From: Neorhizobium galegae
GTDB lineage: Bacteria; Pseudomonadota; Alphaproteobacteria; Rhizobiales; Rhizobiaceae
Direction of reading: 5' to 3'
Length of the DNA stretch: 64,000 bases
Assembly (NCBI RefSeq): GCF_017877055.1
Contig: NZ_JAGIPG010000005.1
Location: 1-64,000, forward strand
The notes under the pieces were generated by a model. The model did not search any database. It saw only the letters and a program-made list of their open reading frames with translations, and had not been told where the DNA came from. Both the position numbers and the translations under genes were made by a program. Below, one piece after another: positions 25,165-33,815 of the stretch. How positions within the stretch are numbered: position 1 is the stretch's first letter; each line of letters begins with the position of its first letter.

Positions 25165-27747
25165 ATGGAATCCACGGATCGTCAGCCAAGTCGCTTTCGA
25201 GACATCCTTGAGACGTATCGTCCCTACCTCATCGCTTTGGCGGCGTTGGCGGTGTTCGCGTTCACGACATTTGCCATCTACAACCTCACGACCGAGGTCA
25301 GCTATGACGACGTCATCGAGGCGCTCGCCAACACGCGCTGGTCCTCGATCGGCCTTGCGGTGTTCTTCACGGCACTGAGTTTCGCGGCACTGGTCGGATA
25401 CGATGTGAATGCGATCACCTATATCGGTCGCTCGTTGCCTTTCGCACCTGTGGCGATAACGGCCTTCAGCGCCTATGCGGTCGGCAACACGGCCGGTTTC
25501 GGAGCACTCAGCGGCGGGGCGATCCGGTTCCGTGCCTATTCGCGCCTGGGACTTTCGCCGGACGATATCGGTCGCGTCATCGCATTCGTGACGCTTGCCT
25601 TCGGCATCGGACTTCTGGCAGTCACAGCGCTTGCATCGCTGGTCACGGCACCGAGGATCGGCGTAATCCTCGACATCGACGGCACATGGGTTCGGGCCGG
25701 CGCCATCGTGATCATCATCGTGCTCGCCGCTCTTCTGATCCTCGGGCGAGAGGGACGGACGGTCTCTCTCGGAAGCCTCAGCATCCGCCTGCCGGACAGC
25801 CGGACGTCCTCGCAGCAATTCCTGATCACGGCGCTTGATGTCGCCGCTTCAGCCTCCGTTCTCTACGTGCTCCTGCCGCAGACGGAAATCGGCTGGCCGT
25901 CCTTCCTGGCGATCTATGCGACCGCCGTCGGCCTCGGTGTCCTCAGCCATGTACCGGCCGGTCTCGGCGTCTTCGAGACGGTGATCGTCGCGGCACTCGG
26001 CAATACGGTCAGCCTCGATGAAGTACTCGGCAGTCTCGTTCTTTACCGCGTCATCTATCATGTCCTGCCGCTGCTCATCGCCACGCTAGTGGTGATCGGC
26101 GTCGAAATTCGCCAGCTTGCCCATCACCCTATTGCATCGACGCTTCGAAAGCTTGAATTCCGCCTCGCGCCGCCGCTTCTGGCGACCTTCTCGATGATCG
26201 CCGGCGCCATGCTGATCTTCTCGAGCGTGACGCCGACGCCGGATTCCGACATCAATTTTCTTGGCAACTACCTGCCGCTGCCGGTGTTCGAAGGTGCGCA
26301 TTTCCTTTCCAGCATCCTCGGTCTCCTGCTGTTCGTTGCAGCGCGCGGCATTGGACAGCGGCTGGACGGGGCGTGGTGGACCGCCATGGTCTGCACCGCT
26401 TTGGCGCTGGTTTTCGCCTTCATGCGGGCCATAGCGCTTTTCGAAGCGACGTTCCTGATCATTCTGCTGGTCAGCCTGTTCCTCAGTGCCAAGCAGTTCA
26501 AGCGCCGGGCGTCGCTGTTCGGGCAGGTGCTGACGCCGAGCTGGATCGCCGCCATGTTCATCGTCGTGGTCGCGGCGATCACGGTGCTGCTCTTCGTCTA
26601 TCGCGAAGTGGATTACAGCCGCGAGCTGTGGTGGCAGTTCGAGTTTTCCGAGGAAGCCCCGCGCGGACTGCGTGCGGTCCTTGGCCTTGCGATTTTTGCG
26701 GCGACGATTTCCGTGTTCAGCCTGTTGCGGCCGGCGGCCCGCCGTTCGGCATTGTCCACGGCGGACGATCTCGAGCGGGCAATCCAGCTCGTCATGGCCC
26801 AGGACAATGCCGACGCCAACCTCGTCCGGATGGGCGACAAGCGGCTGATGTTCTCCGAGAGCGGCAATGCCTTCATCATGTACGGCATCCAGGGCCGCTC
26901 CTGGATCGCGCTTTTCGATCCGGTCGGGCCGCAGGAGGAGACAGCGGATCTCGTCTGGCGTTTCGTCGAGGAAGCCCGAGCTCGAGGCGGCCGCGCCGTG
27001 CTCTACCAGATTTCGCCCAGCCTCCTTTCGCATTGCGCCGATGCAGGGCTCAGGGCCTTCAAGCTCGGTGAATTGGCGATCGTCGACCTGTCCAGCTTCG
27101 ACCTCAAGGGCGGCCGGCTGGCCGGGCTTCGCCAGGCCGTCAACAAGGGTGTGCGCGAGGGGCTGGAGTTTTCGGTCATCGAGCAGCCGGATGTGATGGC
27201 ACATATCGAAGAACTTCGGCGCGTTTCGGATGCCTGGCTCGAGGATCACAACACGCGCGAGAAGACCTTCTCGCTCGGCGCTTTCCGGGATGACTATGTC
27301 AGTGCCCAGCCGGTCGCGGTCCTCAGGAAGGAGGGCCGCGTCGTCGCCTTCGCGACGCTGTCGCTGACCGACACGAAGTATGAAGGCACCGTCGACCTGA
27401 TGCGCTTCATGCCGGATGCGCCGAAAGGGTCTATGGATTTCCTGTTCGTGAAGATTATGGAATATCTTCGCGATGACGGTTATGCACATTTCAATCTCGG
27501 CATGGCGCCGCTTTCCGGCATGTCCACACGCGAGGCAGCACTCGCCTGGGACAGGATCGGCAGCGTTGTTTTCGAGCACGGTGAACGGTTCTACAATTTC
27601 AAAGGGCTGAAAGCTTTCAAGTCGAAGTTTCATCCCGCCTGGGAGCCGCGTTATCTGGCTGTGGCAGGGGGCGTTAGCCCCGCCATCGTCATGATGGACG
27701 CAACGCTCCTGATCGGCGGCGGCTTGAGGGGAGTGGTTGGTAAATGA
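25165..27747 (+). CDS. lpiA: Lysyl-phosphatidylglycerol synthase/flippase (MprF family, LpiA)
   Basis: The 860-residue bifunctional membrane protein has an N-terminal half with about a dozen membrane helices (flippase; AYAVGNTAGFGALSGGAIRF is a conserved MprF loop). The C-terminal DUF2156 catalytic domain (from about residue 540) transfers lysine from Lys-tRNA to phosphatidylglycerol (RFMPDAPKGSMDFLFVKIME; FNLGMAPLSGM; FYNFKGLKAFKSKFHPAWEP). In Rhizobium tropici and Agrobacterium this gene is acid-inducible lpiA, in an operon with acvB/atvA exactly as here. It changes surface charge and aids acid and cationic-peptide tolerance. The stop overlaps the acvB start (ATGA). Confidence 0.95.
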   Translation: MESTDRQPSRFRDILETYRPYLIALAALAVFAFTTFAIYNLTTEVSYDDVIEALANTRWSSIGLAVFFTALSFAALVGYDVNAITYIGRSLPFAPVAITAFSAYAVGNTAGFGALSGGAIRFRAYSRLGLSPDDIGRVIAFVTLAFGIGLLAVTALASLVTAPRIGVILDIDGTWVRAGAIVIIIVLAALLILGREGRTVSLGSLSIRLPDSRTSSQQFLITALDVAASASVLYVLLPQTEIGWPSFLAIYATAVGLGVLSHVPAGLGVFETVIVAALGNTVSLDEVLGSLVLYRVIYHVLPLLIATLVVIGVEIRQLAHHPIASTLRKLEFRLAPPLLATFSMIAGAMLIFSSVTPTPDSDINFLGNYLPLPVFEGAHFLSSILGLLLFVAARGIGQRLDGAWWTAMVCTALALVFAFMRAIALFEATFLIILLVSLFLSAKQFKRRASLFGQVLTPSWIAAMFIVVVAAITVLLFVYREVDYSRELWWQFEFSEEAPRGLRAVLGLAIFAATISVFSLLRPAARRSALSTADDLERAIQLVMAQDNADANLVRMGDKRLMFSESGNAFIMYGIQGRSWIALFDPVGPQEETADLVWRFVEEARARGGRAVLYQISPSLLSHCADAGLRAFKLGELAIVDLSSFDLKGGRLAGLRQAVNKGVREGLEFSVIEQPDVMAHIEELRRVSDAWLEDHNTREKTFSLGAFRDDYVSAQPVAVLRKEGRVVAFATLSLTDTKYEGTVDLMRFMPDAPKGSMDFLFVKIMEYLRDDGYAHFNLGMAPLSGMSTREAALAWDRIGSVVFEHGERFYNFKGLKAFKSKFHPAWEPRYLAVAGGVSPAIVMMDATLLIGGGLRGVVGK

Positions 27748-29114
27748 TGTATCTGCGTTCTCTTGTTATCGTGTTTGCAACGCTGCTGTCGGGCGTCCCG
27801 ATGGCTGCTGCCCAGGATCAGCAGGATTATCATACCGGCCTGATCCCGCAGCCGCGCATACTCGTGCCGAACAATGGCAGCGAGCTCGAGGGCATCGTCT
27901 TCCTGATTTCCGGCGGCCAGGGATGGGGGGCTCGGGAGGATACCGAGGCGCAGAAGCTGCTCGCCGCCGGTTCAGCCGTGGTCGGCATCGATTTCCCCAC
28001 CTATGTCAAATCGCTTGGCGCCGATGACGGTGAGTGCATCTACATGGTGTCCGATATCGAGGACGTCTCCCAGCAGGTGCAGCGACGGATCGGCAATCCG
28101 CAGTATCGCCACCCGATCGTCGCCGGCATCGGCGAGGGCGGTGCGCTGGCGCTTGCGATGATCTCCCAGAGCCCCAACGCGACGATCGAGGAGGCGATTG
28201 CGGTCGATCCGCTGGCCGGCATTCCGCTTGCCAAGGAACTCTGCACCCCCGCTTCCAAGCAGAAGGTCGGCGATCGCACGGTCTATGGATTTGACGACGG
28301 CGCGCTGCCGGCCGCGGTAACGATCGTTTTCACGCCTTCCGCGGATGCCGCCGGCAAGGCGCATGGTCAGCGCCTGAAGCAGGATCATCCGGAGATCGAG
28401 CTGGTCAATTCCGGCGAGGCGCCGGATGTGGCGCTGTCGCAAGTGCTTGCCACCCGCATCGCGGCTGCCGGAAGGACCAACCAGCCGCTCGACCTGCCGT
28501 TGAACGTGCTCGACGCGAAACCGGCCATGAACACGATGGCGGTGATCTTTTCCGGCGATGGCGGGTGGCGCGACCTCGACAGCGAGGTGGGCGGCTATCT
28601 GCAATCGCAGGGCATTCCGACGATCGGGCTGGATTCGCTGCGCTACTTCTGGTCGGAGCGCACACCACAGGCAACCGCGGACGATCTGGCGAAGATCATC
28701 GAACACTATCGCCGGCAATGGGGCGTCCAGAACGTGCTGCTGGTCGGTTATTCGTTCGGCGCGGATGTGCTGCCCGCGACCTACAACCTCTTGCCGGCCG
28801 CAGACCGGGCTCGTGTGAAGCAGATCACGCTGCTCGGCCTGTCGCATGAAGTGGACTACGAAATTTCCGTGACCGGCTGGCTTGGCGTCGCCGGCGACGG
28901 CAAGGGGGGCGATCCGATGACGGATGTCGTCAAGATCGATCCGAAGATCATCCAGTGTGTCTACGGCACCGACGAGGACGACGATCCCTGCCCGACGCTG
29001 AAGGACAAGGGCGTCGAGGTCGTGCGGATCGAAGGCGGGCATCATTTCGACGAGAATTACCAGGCGCTCGGCAAGCGCATCCGCGACAGCCTGCAGACAC
29101 GGCTGACGAAATAG
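27744..29114 (+). CDS. acvB: AcvB/AtvA periplasmic hydrolase (VirJ-like)
   Basis: The 456-residue protein has a Sec signal peptide (LVIVFATLLSGVPMAAAQ) and two alpha/beta-hydrolase-like halves. The second half is VirJ-like, with nucleophile motif VGYSFGADVLP and a late GGHHFDE His. In Agrobacterium, AcvB was reported to hydrolyse lysyl-phosphatidylglycerol in the periplasm, opposing LpiA, and to be needed for virulence. Translational coupling to lpiA supports that role. In the first half the corresponding elbow is GIGEGGALAL, without Ser, so only the second half is likely catalytic. Confidence 0.93.
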   Translation: MMYLRSLVIVFATLLSGVPMAAAQDQQDYHTGLIPQPRILVPNNGSELEGIVFLISGGQGWGAREDTEAQKLLAAGSAVVGIDFPTYVKSLGADDGECIYMVSDIEDVSQQVQRRIGNPQYRHPIVAGIGEGGALALAMISQSPNATIEEAIAVDPLAGIPLAKELCTPASKQKVGDRTVYGFDDGALPAAVTIVFTPSADAAGKAHGQRLKQDHPEIELVNSGEAPDVALSQVLATRIAAAGRTNQPLDLPLNVLDAKPAMNTMAVIFSGDGGWRDLDSEVGGYLQSQGIPTIGLDSLRYFWSERTPQATADDLAKIIEHYRRQWGVQNVLLVGYSFGADVLPATYNLLPAADRARVKQITLLGLSHEVDYEISVTGWLGVAGDGKGGDPMTDVVKIDPKIIQCVYGTDEDDDPCPTLKDKGVEVVRIEGGHHFDENYQALGKRIRDSLQTRLTK

Positions 29115-29119
29115 ACCGA

Positions 29120-29638
29120 TCAGATCTCGTGCTTGCGGATGTTGAGGAGGATCTTGTGGAGCGTGCCGGTGAAGGCCCGGTATTCCTCCTCATCGATGCC
29201 GTCGAACATTCTGAGGAGTGAATCATACATGGTCGGCCAGAAGCGCCCGAAGGCCGTGCGGCCTTCCTCGGTGATCGTCACGTCGCGAATGCGCATGTCA
29301 TCGGCGCGCGGCGTGCGGCGGATGTAGCCCTGGTCTTCGAGGGAATCGAGTGTGCGGCTCATGGTCGACTGTTCGATGACGGCGAAGACGGAAAGCTCGT
29401 TGATGGTAAGCGAAGCGGAGACGCTGAGGACCGCGAGCGTGCGCATCTTGGCGGTCGACAGGTCGTATTCGCGCAGCTCCTCCGCCATGTTGGAGTTCCA
29501 GCGGGAGATGATGCGGTTCATCAGGTAGGGTGCGAAATGGTTGAGGCCGATTTCGCCCATGGTCGGCCGACTTTCGGGATCGCCCTCCTGATGCCAGCGC
29601 AGCACCACGCCTGAAAACCGTTCTGCCATGAAATCCAT
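29120..29638 (-). CDS. MarR-family regulator 1
   Basis: The 172-residue winged-helix protein has helix-turn-helix and wing segments LTINELSVFAVIEQSTMSRT, then DSLEDQGYIRRTPRADDMRI. The ~50 extra N-terminal residues are typical of several aromatic-pathway MarR proteins. Candidate starts are TTG 29662, ATG 29638 (AGGAG just before it) and ATG 29629; I take 29638. It follows the FAD oxidoreductase gene by 20 bases on the same strand, so is probably co-transcribed and may control it. Its 3' end converges with acvB six bases away. Confidence 0.85.
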   Translation of the reverse strand: MDFMAERFSGVVLRWHQEGDPESRPTMGEIGLNHFAPYLMNRIISRWNSNMAEELREYDLSTAKMRTLAVLSVSASLTINELSVFAVIEQSTMSRTLDSLEDQGYIRRTPRADDMRIRDVTITEEGRTAFGRFWPTMYDSLLRMFDGIDEEEYRAFTGTLHKILLNIRKHEI

Positions 29639-29658
29639 GTCTCCTAGGCCACGTCGTT

Positions 29659-31248
29659 TCAACGCAACGACGATGCGAGCAGAAAGCCGGAGCCGCCGGC
29701 AAGCCCCGGTCCTGGATGGGTCGAGGCGCCGATATGATATAGGCCCGGTACGTGGGTGCGGTGGTTAACAGACGACTTGAAGGGCCGCCAGAGAAAAAAC
29801 TGGTCGAGCCCGCAGAAGCCGCCATAGGGATCGCCGCCGACGAGGTTCATGTTCATCGCTTCGAGATCGGCCGGCGAGTAAGCGCGGCGGGCGAGCTTGA
29901 TCTCGGCGAAGTTTTCGATGTGGCGGGAAAGCAGCGCCTCGATGCGGTCGGCATAAAGTTCGCGCAGCTCATCGGTCCAGCGGCCGTCGGCGGGTATGGC
30001 GATCTCACCCGCTGCATCGCCCTTGATAAAGCGCGGTGCTTCTGGGAGCTGCAGCCAGAGGATGGATTTGCCCTCCGGCGCGCGCGAAGGATCGAAGCTG
30101 GCCGGCTGGCCGACGCAGACGGTCGGCTCTGCGGGCAGCAGGCCGCGTTCGCATTCGTTGGTGGCACGGGAAACACCGTCCAGGCCGGGTGCCAGGTGCA
30201 GAAGCGCCACCTTGGCGAGGTCCGGATTGCCCTTCCAGCGCGGCTGGGCTGAGAGAGCGTAATGGATCTGCATATTGCCCTTGCCGTAGCGGTAACGAGC
30301 AACGCTTTCACGGATTTCGGTGGGTGCCGGTTGCGGCCAGTCCGTCAGCAGCCGGTCGTAGATCTGGTTCGGCGTCGTGGAGCAGACGACGCCGGACGTG
30401 GCGTTGAGCGTCTCGCCACTCGCCAGCCGCACGCCGGCAGCCTTGTTGCCCGGGCCGGCAAGGATGCGTTCGACATCCGCACCGGTGCGGATCGCGCCGC
30501 CCTGATCTGCGATCAGCCGTTCGAACGCCCTGACAAGGTTGGCCGCCCCGCCCTTGACGATCGGGCAGCCGGCAAGTTCGATCGCAAAACCGATGACTTT
30601 AAGCATTTCGGCCGAATAGGCGCTTTCCGGCGCCAGACCGCAATGCAGGACCCAGGGCGCCCAGAAGGCGTGGGCGGCTTCGGACTTGTAGGTGGTTTCC
30701 AGATAACCGCGCGCCGGCGTCAGCGCATCGCCGAACCAGGCGGCAAGCTTGCGCAGGCCCTTGCCCCAGCCCTGTTTGGCGACCGTCTTCAGCGTCGTGC
30801 CGGACCAGAGCGCGCCACCGAGAAGTGAAAACAGGAAGGCGGCGTCGGCGCCGAGCGCATTCATTTGCCTGTCGAACGTCTTGCCGTCACCGGCTGCGAG
30901 CGCTTCGAAGGTGGCGATATTGCGCTGGCGATCCTTAGAGAGGATGACGGAGGAGCCGTCCGGGCGCAGCACGCCGGTCGGCAGGTCCGCATGCGCGAAT
31001 TCAAGGCCGCGGGCTTCGAGATCCTTGCCGAGCGCGCCGTAGGCGGGCGAGGTGAGGAACAGCACCATGGTGGTGGCCATCACGTCGTGGGTAAAGCCCG
31101 GCGCGGTAATTTCTTCCGTGCGCAGGCAGCCGCCTATGCGGTCGTTGCGCTCTAGGACGAGAACTTTCTTGCCCTTCTTGCCGAGCATGGCGGCGGCGAC
31201 CAGCGCGTTGATACCGCTGCCGACGATGATGTAGTCGAAATCCGCCAT
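29659..31248 (-). CDS. Phytoene-desaturase-like FAD oxidoreductase
   Basis: The 529-residue flavoprotein has an N-terminal FAD motif IIVGSGINALVAAAMLGKKG, the VLERNDRIGGCLRT strand and a C-terminal FAD-closing segment HIGASTHPGPGLAGGSGF. It belongs to the amine-oxidase/phytoene-dehydrogenase-related superfamily but has no carotenoid genes beside it. A role in desaturating or oxidising an amine or alicyclic intermediate is plausible but unproven. It is followed by MarR 1 and preceded by the terminator hairpin at 31276-31304, so it probably has its own promoter despite the short 64-base gap. Confidence 0.85.
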   Translation of the reverse strand: MADFDYIIVGSGINALVAAAMLGKKGKKVLVLERNDRIGGCLRTEEITAPGFTHDVMATTMVLFLTSPAYGALGKDLEARGLEFAHADLPTGVLRPDGSSVILSKDRQRNIATFEALAAGDGKTFDRQMNALGADAAFLFSLLGGALWSGTTLKTVAKQGWGKGLRKLAAWFGDALTPARGYLETTYKSEAAHAFWAPWVLHCGLAPESAYSAEMLKVIGFAIELAGCPIVKGGAANLVRAFERLIADQGGAIRTGADVERILAGPGNKAAGVRLASGETLNATSGVVCSTTPNQIYDRLLTDWPQPAPTEIRESVARYRYGKGNMQIHYALSAQPRWKGNPDLAKVALLHLAPGLDGVSRATNECERGLLPAEPTVCVGQPASFDPSRAPEGKSILWLQLPEAPRFIKGDAAGEIAIPADGRWTDELRELYADRIEALLSRHIENFAEIKLARRAYSPADLEAMNMNLVGGDPYGGFCGLDQFFLWRPFKSSVNHRTHVPGLYHIGASTHPGPGLAGGSGFLLASSLR

Positions 31249-31275
31249 GCCGCCCGTCTTTCTGCTGGATACAGA

Positions 31276-31304
31276 AAGGGCCGGAACCTTCCGGTCCGGC
31301 CCTT
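31276..31304 (-). terminator. Hairpin terminator after the cyclase gene
   Basis: Perfect 10-bp stem AAGGGCCGGA / TCCGGCCCTT with a 9-base loop. On the minus strand the stem is followed by a short T-rich run (TTTCTGT). It lies between the cyclase stop (31313) and the oxidoreductase start (31248), so it should end the cyclase transcript. Confidence 0.75.
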
Positions 31305-31312
31305 CGATTGGA

Positions 31313-32095
31313 TCAGGCGATCAGCGCCAGCGCGCGGACCGGCGAGCCAGTGCCCTTGACGAGCTTCAGCGGTGCGGCGATCAGCACGGCGCCCTTCGGC
31401 GGCAGCTGGTCGAGGTTCGACAGCGATGCGAGGCCGTATTTGCCGGCACCGTGCATGAGGTTATGGGCCGGGAAGGGCGGGTTCATACCGCCGGCCGAGC
31501 CGGCGTCGGTGCCGATGGTTTCCTGGCCCCAGCCGATAATGTCTTTCGAAATCAGGTACTGGATGGCTTCGGCGGTCGGGCCTGGAGAGTGCGGACCGTT
31601 CTCGTCCGCATTCAGGAAGGTTTCGGTGGAGCCGTTGCGCTTGTACCAGTCGGAGCGCATCAGCACCCAGCTGCCGGCTTCGATCGCGCCATGCTCGGCT
31701 TCCCACTCCTTGATGCTGTCGACGGTCAGCAGGTAGTCCGGGTTTTCCGCGGCTTCCTTGGACCGGTCGATGACATTGACCGGAGCCACGAAATTCTGCG
31801 GCGGGATGGTGTCGGTCGTGTTGTTCGGTTTGTCCTTGCCGGTGATCCAATGACAGGGCGCATCGAAATGGGTACCGGTGTGCTCGCCGAGCTCCAGCCA
31901 GTTCCAGGCCCAGAACGGACCATCCTCGTTGTATTCCGAGATCGTGTGGACGGCGACCTTGGGGGTGTTCTTGCCGAATTGCGGCGGCAGGTAGAGAACG
32001 GGAGTATCCGGCCCAAGCGGCGCCGTCAGGTCGACGACCTTGACCGAGCCGGAGAGAAGAGCGGAAGCGAGACTGGTGAGTGTACTGGAAGACAT
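31313..32095 (-). CDS. Cyclase-family metal hydrolase (kynurenine-formamidase-like), copy 1
   Basis: The 260-residue protein has the zinc-binding motif HTGTHFDAPCHW and the internal pattern WVLMRSDWYKRNGS, diagnostic of the cyclase/KynB superfamily. It is longer than bacterial KynB (about 210) and closer to isatin-hydrolase and amidase-like members. It probably hydrolyses a cyclic or formyl amide such as a lactam. It is paralogous to the 47639 protein: both end with YGL, NLDQLPP, a stretch of PLK and a GSGSP-type tail. The divergent MarR 2 is 436 bases away and an AATATG-N5-GCA site lies between. Confidence 0.88.
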   Translation of the reverse strand: MSSSTLTSLASALLSGSVKVVDLTAPLGPDTPVLYLPPQFGKNTPKVAVHTISEYNEDGPFWAWNWLELGEHTGTHFDAPCHWITGKDKPNNTTDTIPPQNFVAPVNVIDRSKEAAENPDYLLTVDSIKEWEAEHGAIEAGSWVLMRSDWYKRNGSTETFLNADENGPHSPGPTAEAIQYLISKDIIGWGQETIGTDAGSAGGMNPPFPAHNLMHGAGKYGLASLSNLDQLPPKGAVLIAAPLKLVKGTGSPVRALALIA

Positions 32096-32531
32096 GGTGC
32101 CGGGTTCCCCTTGAATGACCGGTTTCGTGAGCCGGGCAGCAGCCGGTTTTCCTCTCCGGGTGCCGCTAACCGATGATGGAGCCTATTGCAGAAAATATGA
32201 GGATGCAAGCAATCGGGCTGGGCTGTATCGCGCAAATTTAAGTTGGTGGGATGCCGATAAAAAACGGGCATTTCACCGGCAGTCGCCTGTTTCCGACTCG
32301 ATTGAGGACGAGCGCGACCGGTGGTCCACTTGCCGATATCCCGCCCGTCCTTGCCGCCCTCTTCGGAGAATATATGCATATGGATGAATCATGGGAACGA
32401 GTGAGGGCGGCTTTTGACACGGCGGCGGGCGGCCATAACGACCCTGCGAGCGGCATCGATCAGGTGGCGACCTTTGACATTTCAAATATCTGCTTCTAGA
32501 CGGTGCATCGGTTGCAGGGATAACATTCGGA
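32096..32531. other. Divergent promoter region, cyclase 1 / MarR 2
   Basis: Short open frames here (32115-32387, 32251-32499) show no family resemblance and weak ribosome sites, so I call none. The region contains the AATATG-N5-GCA site at 32194-32210, a half-site AATTTAAGTT near 32226, and a perfect ATATGCATAT at 32372-32381, nine bases of which also occur in the iorA operator. Confidence 0.55.
32194..32210. promoter_or_regulatory. AATATG-N5-GCA operator (copy 3, cyclase 1)
   Basis: AATATGAGGATGCAAGC shares AATATG and the GCA spacing with both iorA sites and lies 99 bases upstream of the cyclase start, inside the MarR 2 divergent region. It is the least symmetric of the three copies. Confidence 0.45.
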
Positions 32532-33044
32532 ATGGCAGAAGCGGAAGCGATCGATATCGATCTGGAGATCATCGTCCAGGGCGCCCACGGGCGATCGAAG
32601 CCCGAGCTGCGCCTGTGGCTGCGGATGCTGTCCACGACCAAGCTGATCAGCCAGGAAATCCGCCGCCGCCTGCGCGCCGAATTCGGCGCGACGCTGCCGC
32701 AGTTCGACCTGATGGCGCAGCTCTATCGGGAAAAGGACGGGCTGCGGCTTGGCGAGCTTTCCAAGCGCACCATGGTCACCAACGGCAATGTCACCGGGCT
32801 CGTCGAAAGGCTGGAGGCGGACGGCTATGTCCAGCGGGTGACGCCGGACGGCGATCGGCGCGTGACGGTCGCAAAACTCACCGAGGCGGGTGTGATACTG
32901 TTTGCTGCGATGGCCGCGGCGCACGAAGGCTGGCTGCAGGACATGATGGCGGATATCGACCCTCATGCGGTTACGGCGCTCTGGTCGGAGATAGGCACGG
33001 TCAAGACCTCCGCCAACAACCATCTCGCCGCCGCCTTCGAATAG
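32532..33044 (+). CDS. MarR-family regulator 2
   Basis: A 170-residue winged-helix protein (RLGELSKRTMVTNGNVTGLV recognition helix region, DGYVQRVTPDGDRRVTVAKL wing). The N-terminal IIVQGAHGRSKPELRLWLRM stretch resembles MarR proteins that sense aromatic or hydroxycinnamoyl-CoA ligands. Start 32532 gives the full dimerisation helix. It is divergent from cyclase 1 and ends 18 bases before a converging ABC permease. It is a good candidate to bind the AATATG-N5-GCA sites, by position only. Confidence 0.88.
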   Translation: MAEAEAIDIDLEIIVQGAHGRSKPELRLWLRMLSTTKLISQEIRRRLRAEFGATLPQFDLMAQLYREKDGLRLGELSKRTMVTNGNVTGLVERLEADGYVQRVTPDGDRRVTVAKLTEAGVILFAAMAAAHEGWLQDMMADIDPHAVTALWSEIGTVKTSANNHLAAAFE

Positions 33045-33061
33045 GCTCGCCGCCTCCGGCA

Positions 33062-33736
33062 TCAGCGCTTCTTTTCCTTGTTGAACCTCTGTTCGAGAAG
33101 ATTGACCAGCCGCACCATCGGCCAGAGGAAAGCGATGTAGATCAGCGCAGCTCCGATCAGCGGCGTCGGGTTGGCATAAAGCGCCTGGGCGTCCGTCGCT
33201 TCCTTGAGGAGTTCCGGCAGCGCGACCGTGGAGGCAAGCGACGTATCCTTGAACATCGAGACACAGTTGTTGGTCATCGGCGGAATGACGATGCGGACTG
33301 CCTGTGGCAGCACGACCTTGCGCAGCGTGACGAAGAAGGGCAGGCCGAGAGCCGCGGCCGCCTCGAACTGGCCGCGCGGGATGCCCTCGATGCCGGAACG
33401 GAAGATCTCCGCGGAATAGGCGGCCATGACGATCGAGAAGGCAAGGCCCGCGGACGTCCAGGAGGACAGGCGGATGCCGACGAACGGCAGCGCGTAGTAG
33501 ATGAGGATCAGCACCACCAGCATCGGCGCCGCACGAAAGATGTCGATGTAAAACACAGTCAGATAACGCACCGGCTTCGGCCCGTAGAGGCGCAGAAGCG
33601 CTATCACCAGGCCGATGGGAATGCCGATGCCGATGCCCGCCACACCGAGCAGGAAGGTGTTGATCAGTCCGCGCAGCAGCGCCGGAAACGCGTCGCCGAG
33701 AACCCCGAGGTTGAAGAATGTATCGAGGAGGGTCAT
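33062..33736 (-). CDS. Polar-amino-acid-type ABC transporter permease
   Basis: The 224-residue membrane protein has the His/Glu/Gln permease pattern: IFRAAPMLVVLILIYYALPF, AYSAEIFRSGIEGIPRGQFE and the EAA loop AAALGLPFFVTLRKVVLPQA. It is the only permease here, which suggests a homodimer. No cognate ATPase gene lies next to it. It is separated from its binding protein by a hairpin (33760-33784), so its expression is probably lower. Confidence 0.9.
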   Translation of the reverse strand: MTLLDTFFNLGVLGDAFPALLRGLINTFLLGVAGIGIGIPIGLVIALLRLYGPKPVRYLTVFYIDIFRAAPMLVVLILIYYALPFVGIRLSSWTSAGLAFSIVMAAYSAEIFRSGIEGIPRGQFEAAAALGLPFFVTLRKVVLPQAVRIVIPPMTNNCVSMFKDTSLASTVALPELLKEATDAQALYANPTPLIGAALIYIAFLWPMVRLVNLLEQRFNKEKKR

Positions 33737-33759
33737 TTCCTGGTGCCTCTAAGCTCACG

Positions 33760-33784
33760 AAAAAGCCGGCCGTCGCCGGCCGGC
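33760..33784 (-). terminator. Hairpin between binding-protein and permease genes
   Basis: On the minus strand GCCGGC pairs across GGCGACG-type loop sequence with GCCGGC and is followed by TTTTT. It lies between the binding-protein stop (33816) and the permease start (33736), a place where partial terminators commonly lower downstream expression. Confidence 0.7.
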
Positions 33785-33815
33785 ATGATTGGGGGGCGTG
33801 CGATCGGTAGCCGGC

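Noticed and set aside
32251..32499. 82-codon open frame upstream of MarR 2
   Set aside because: No recognisable content, and the frame lies in a divergent promoter region; treated as non-coding.
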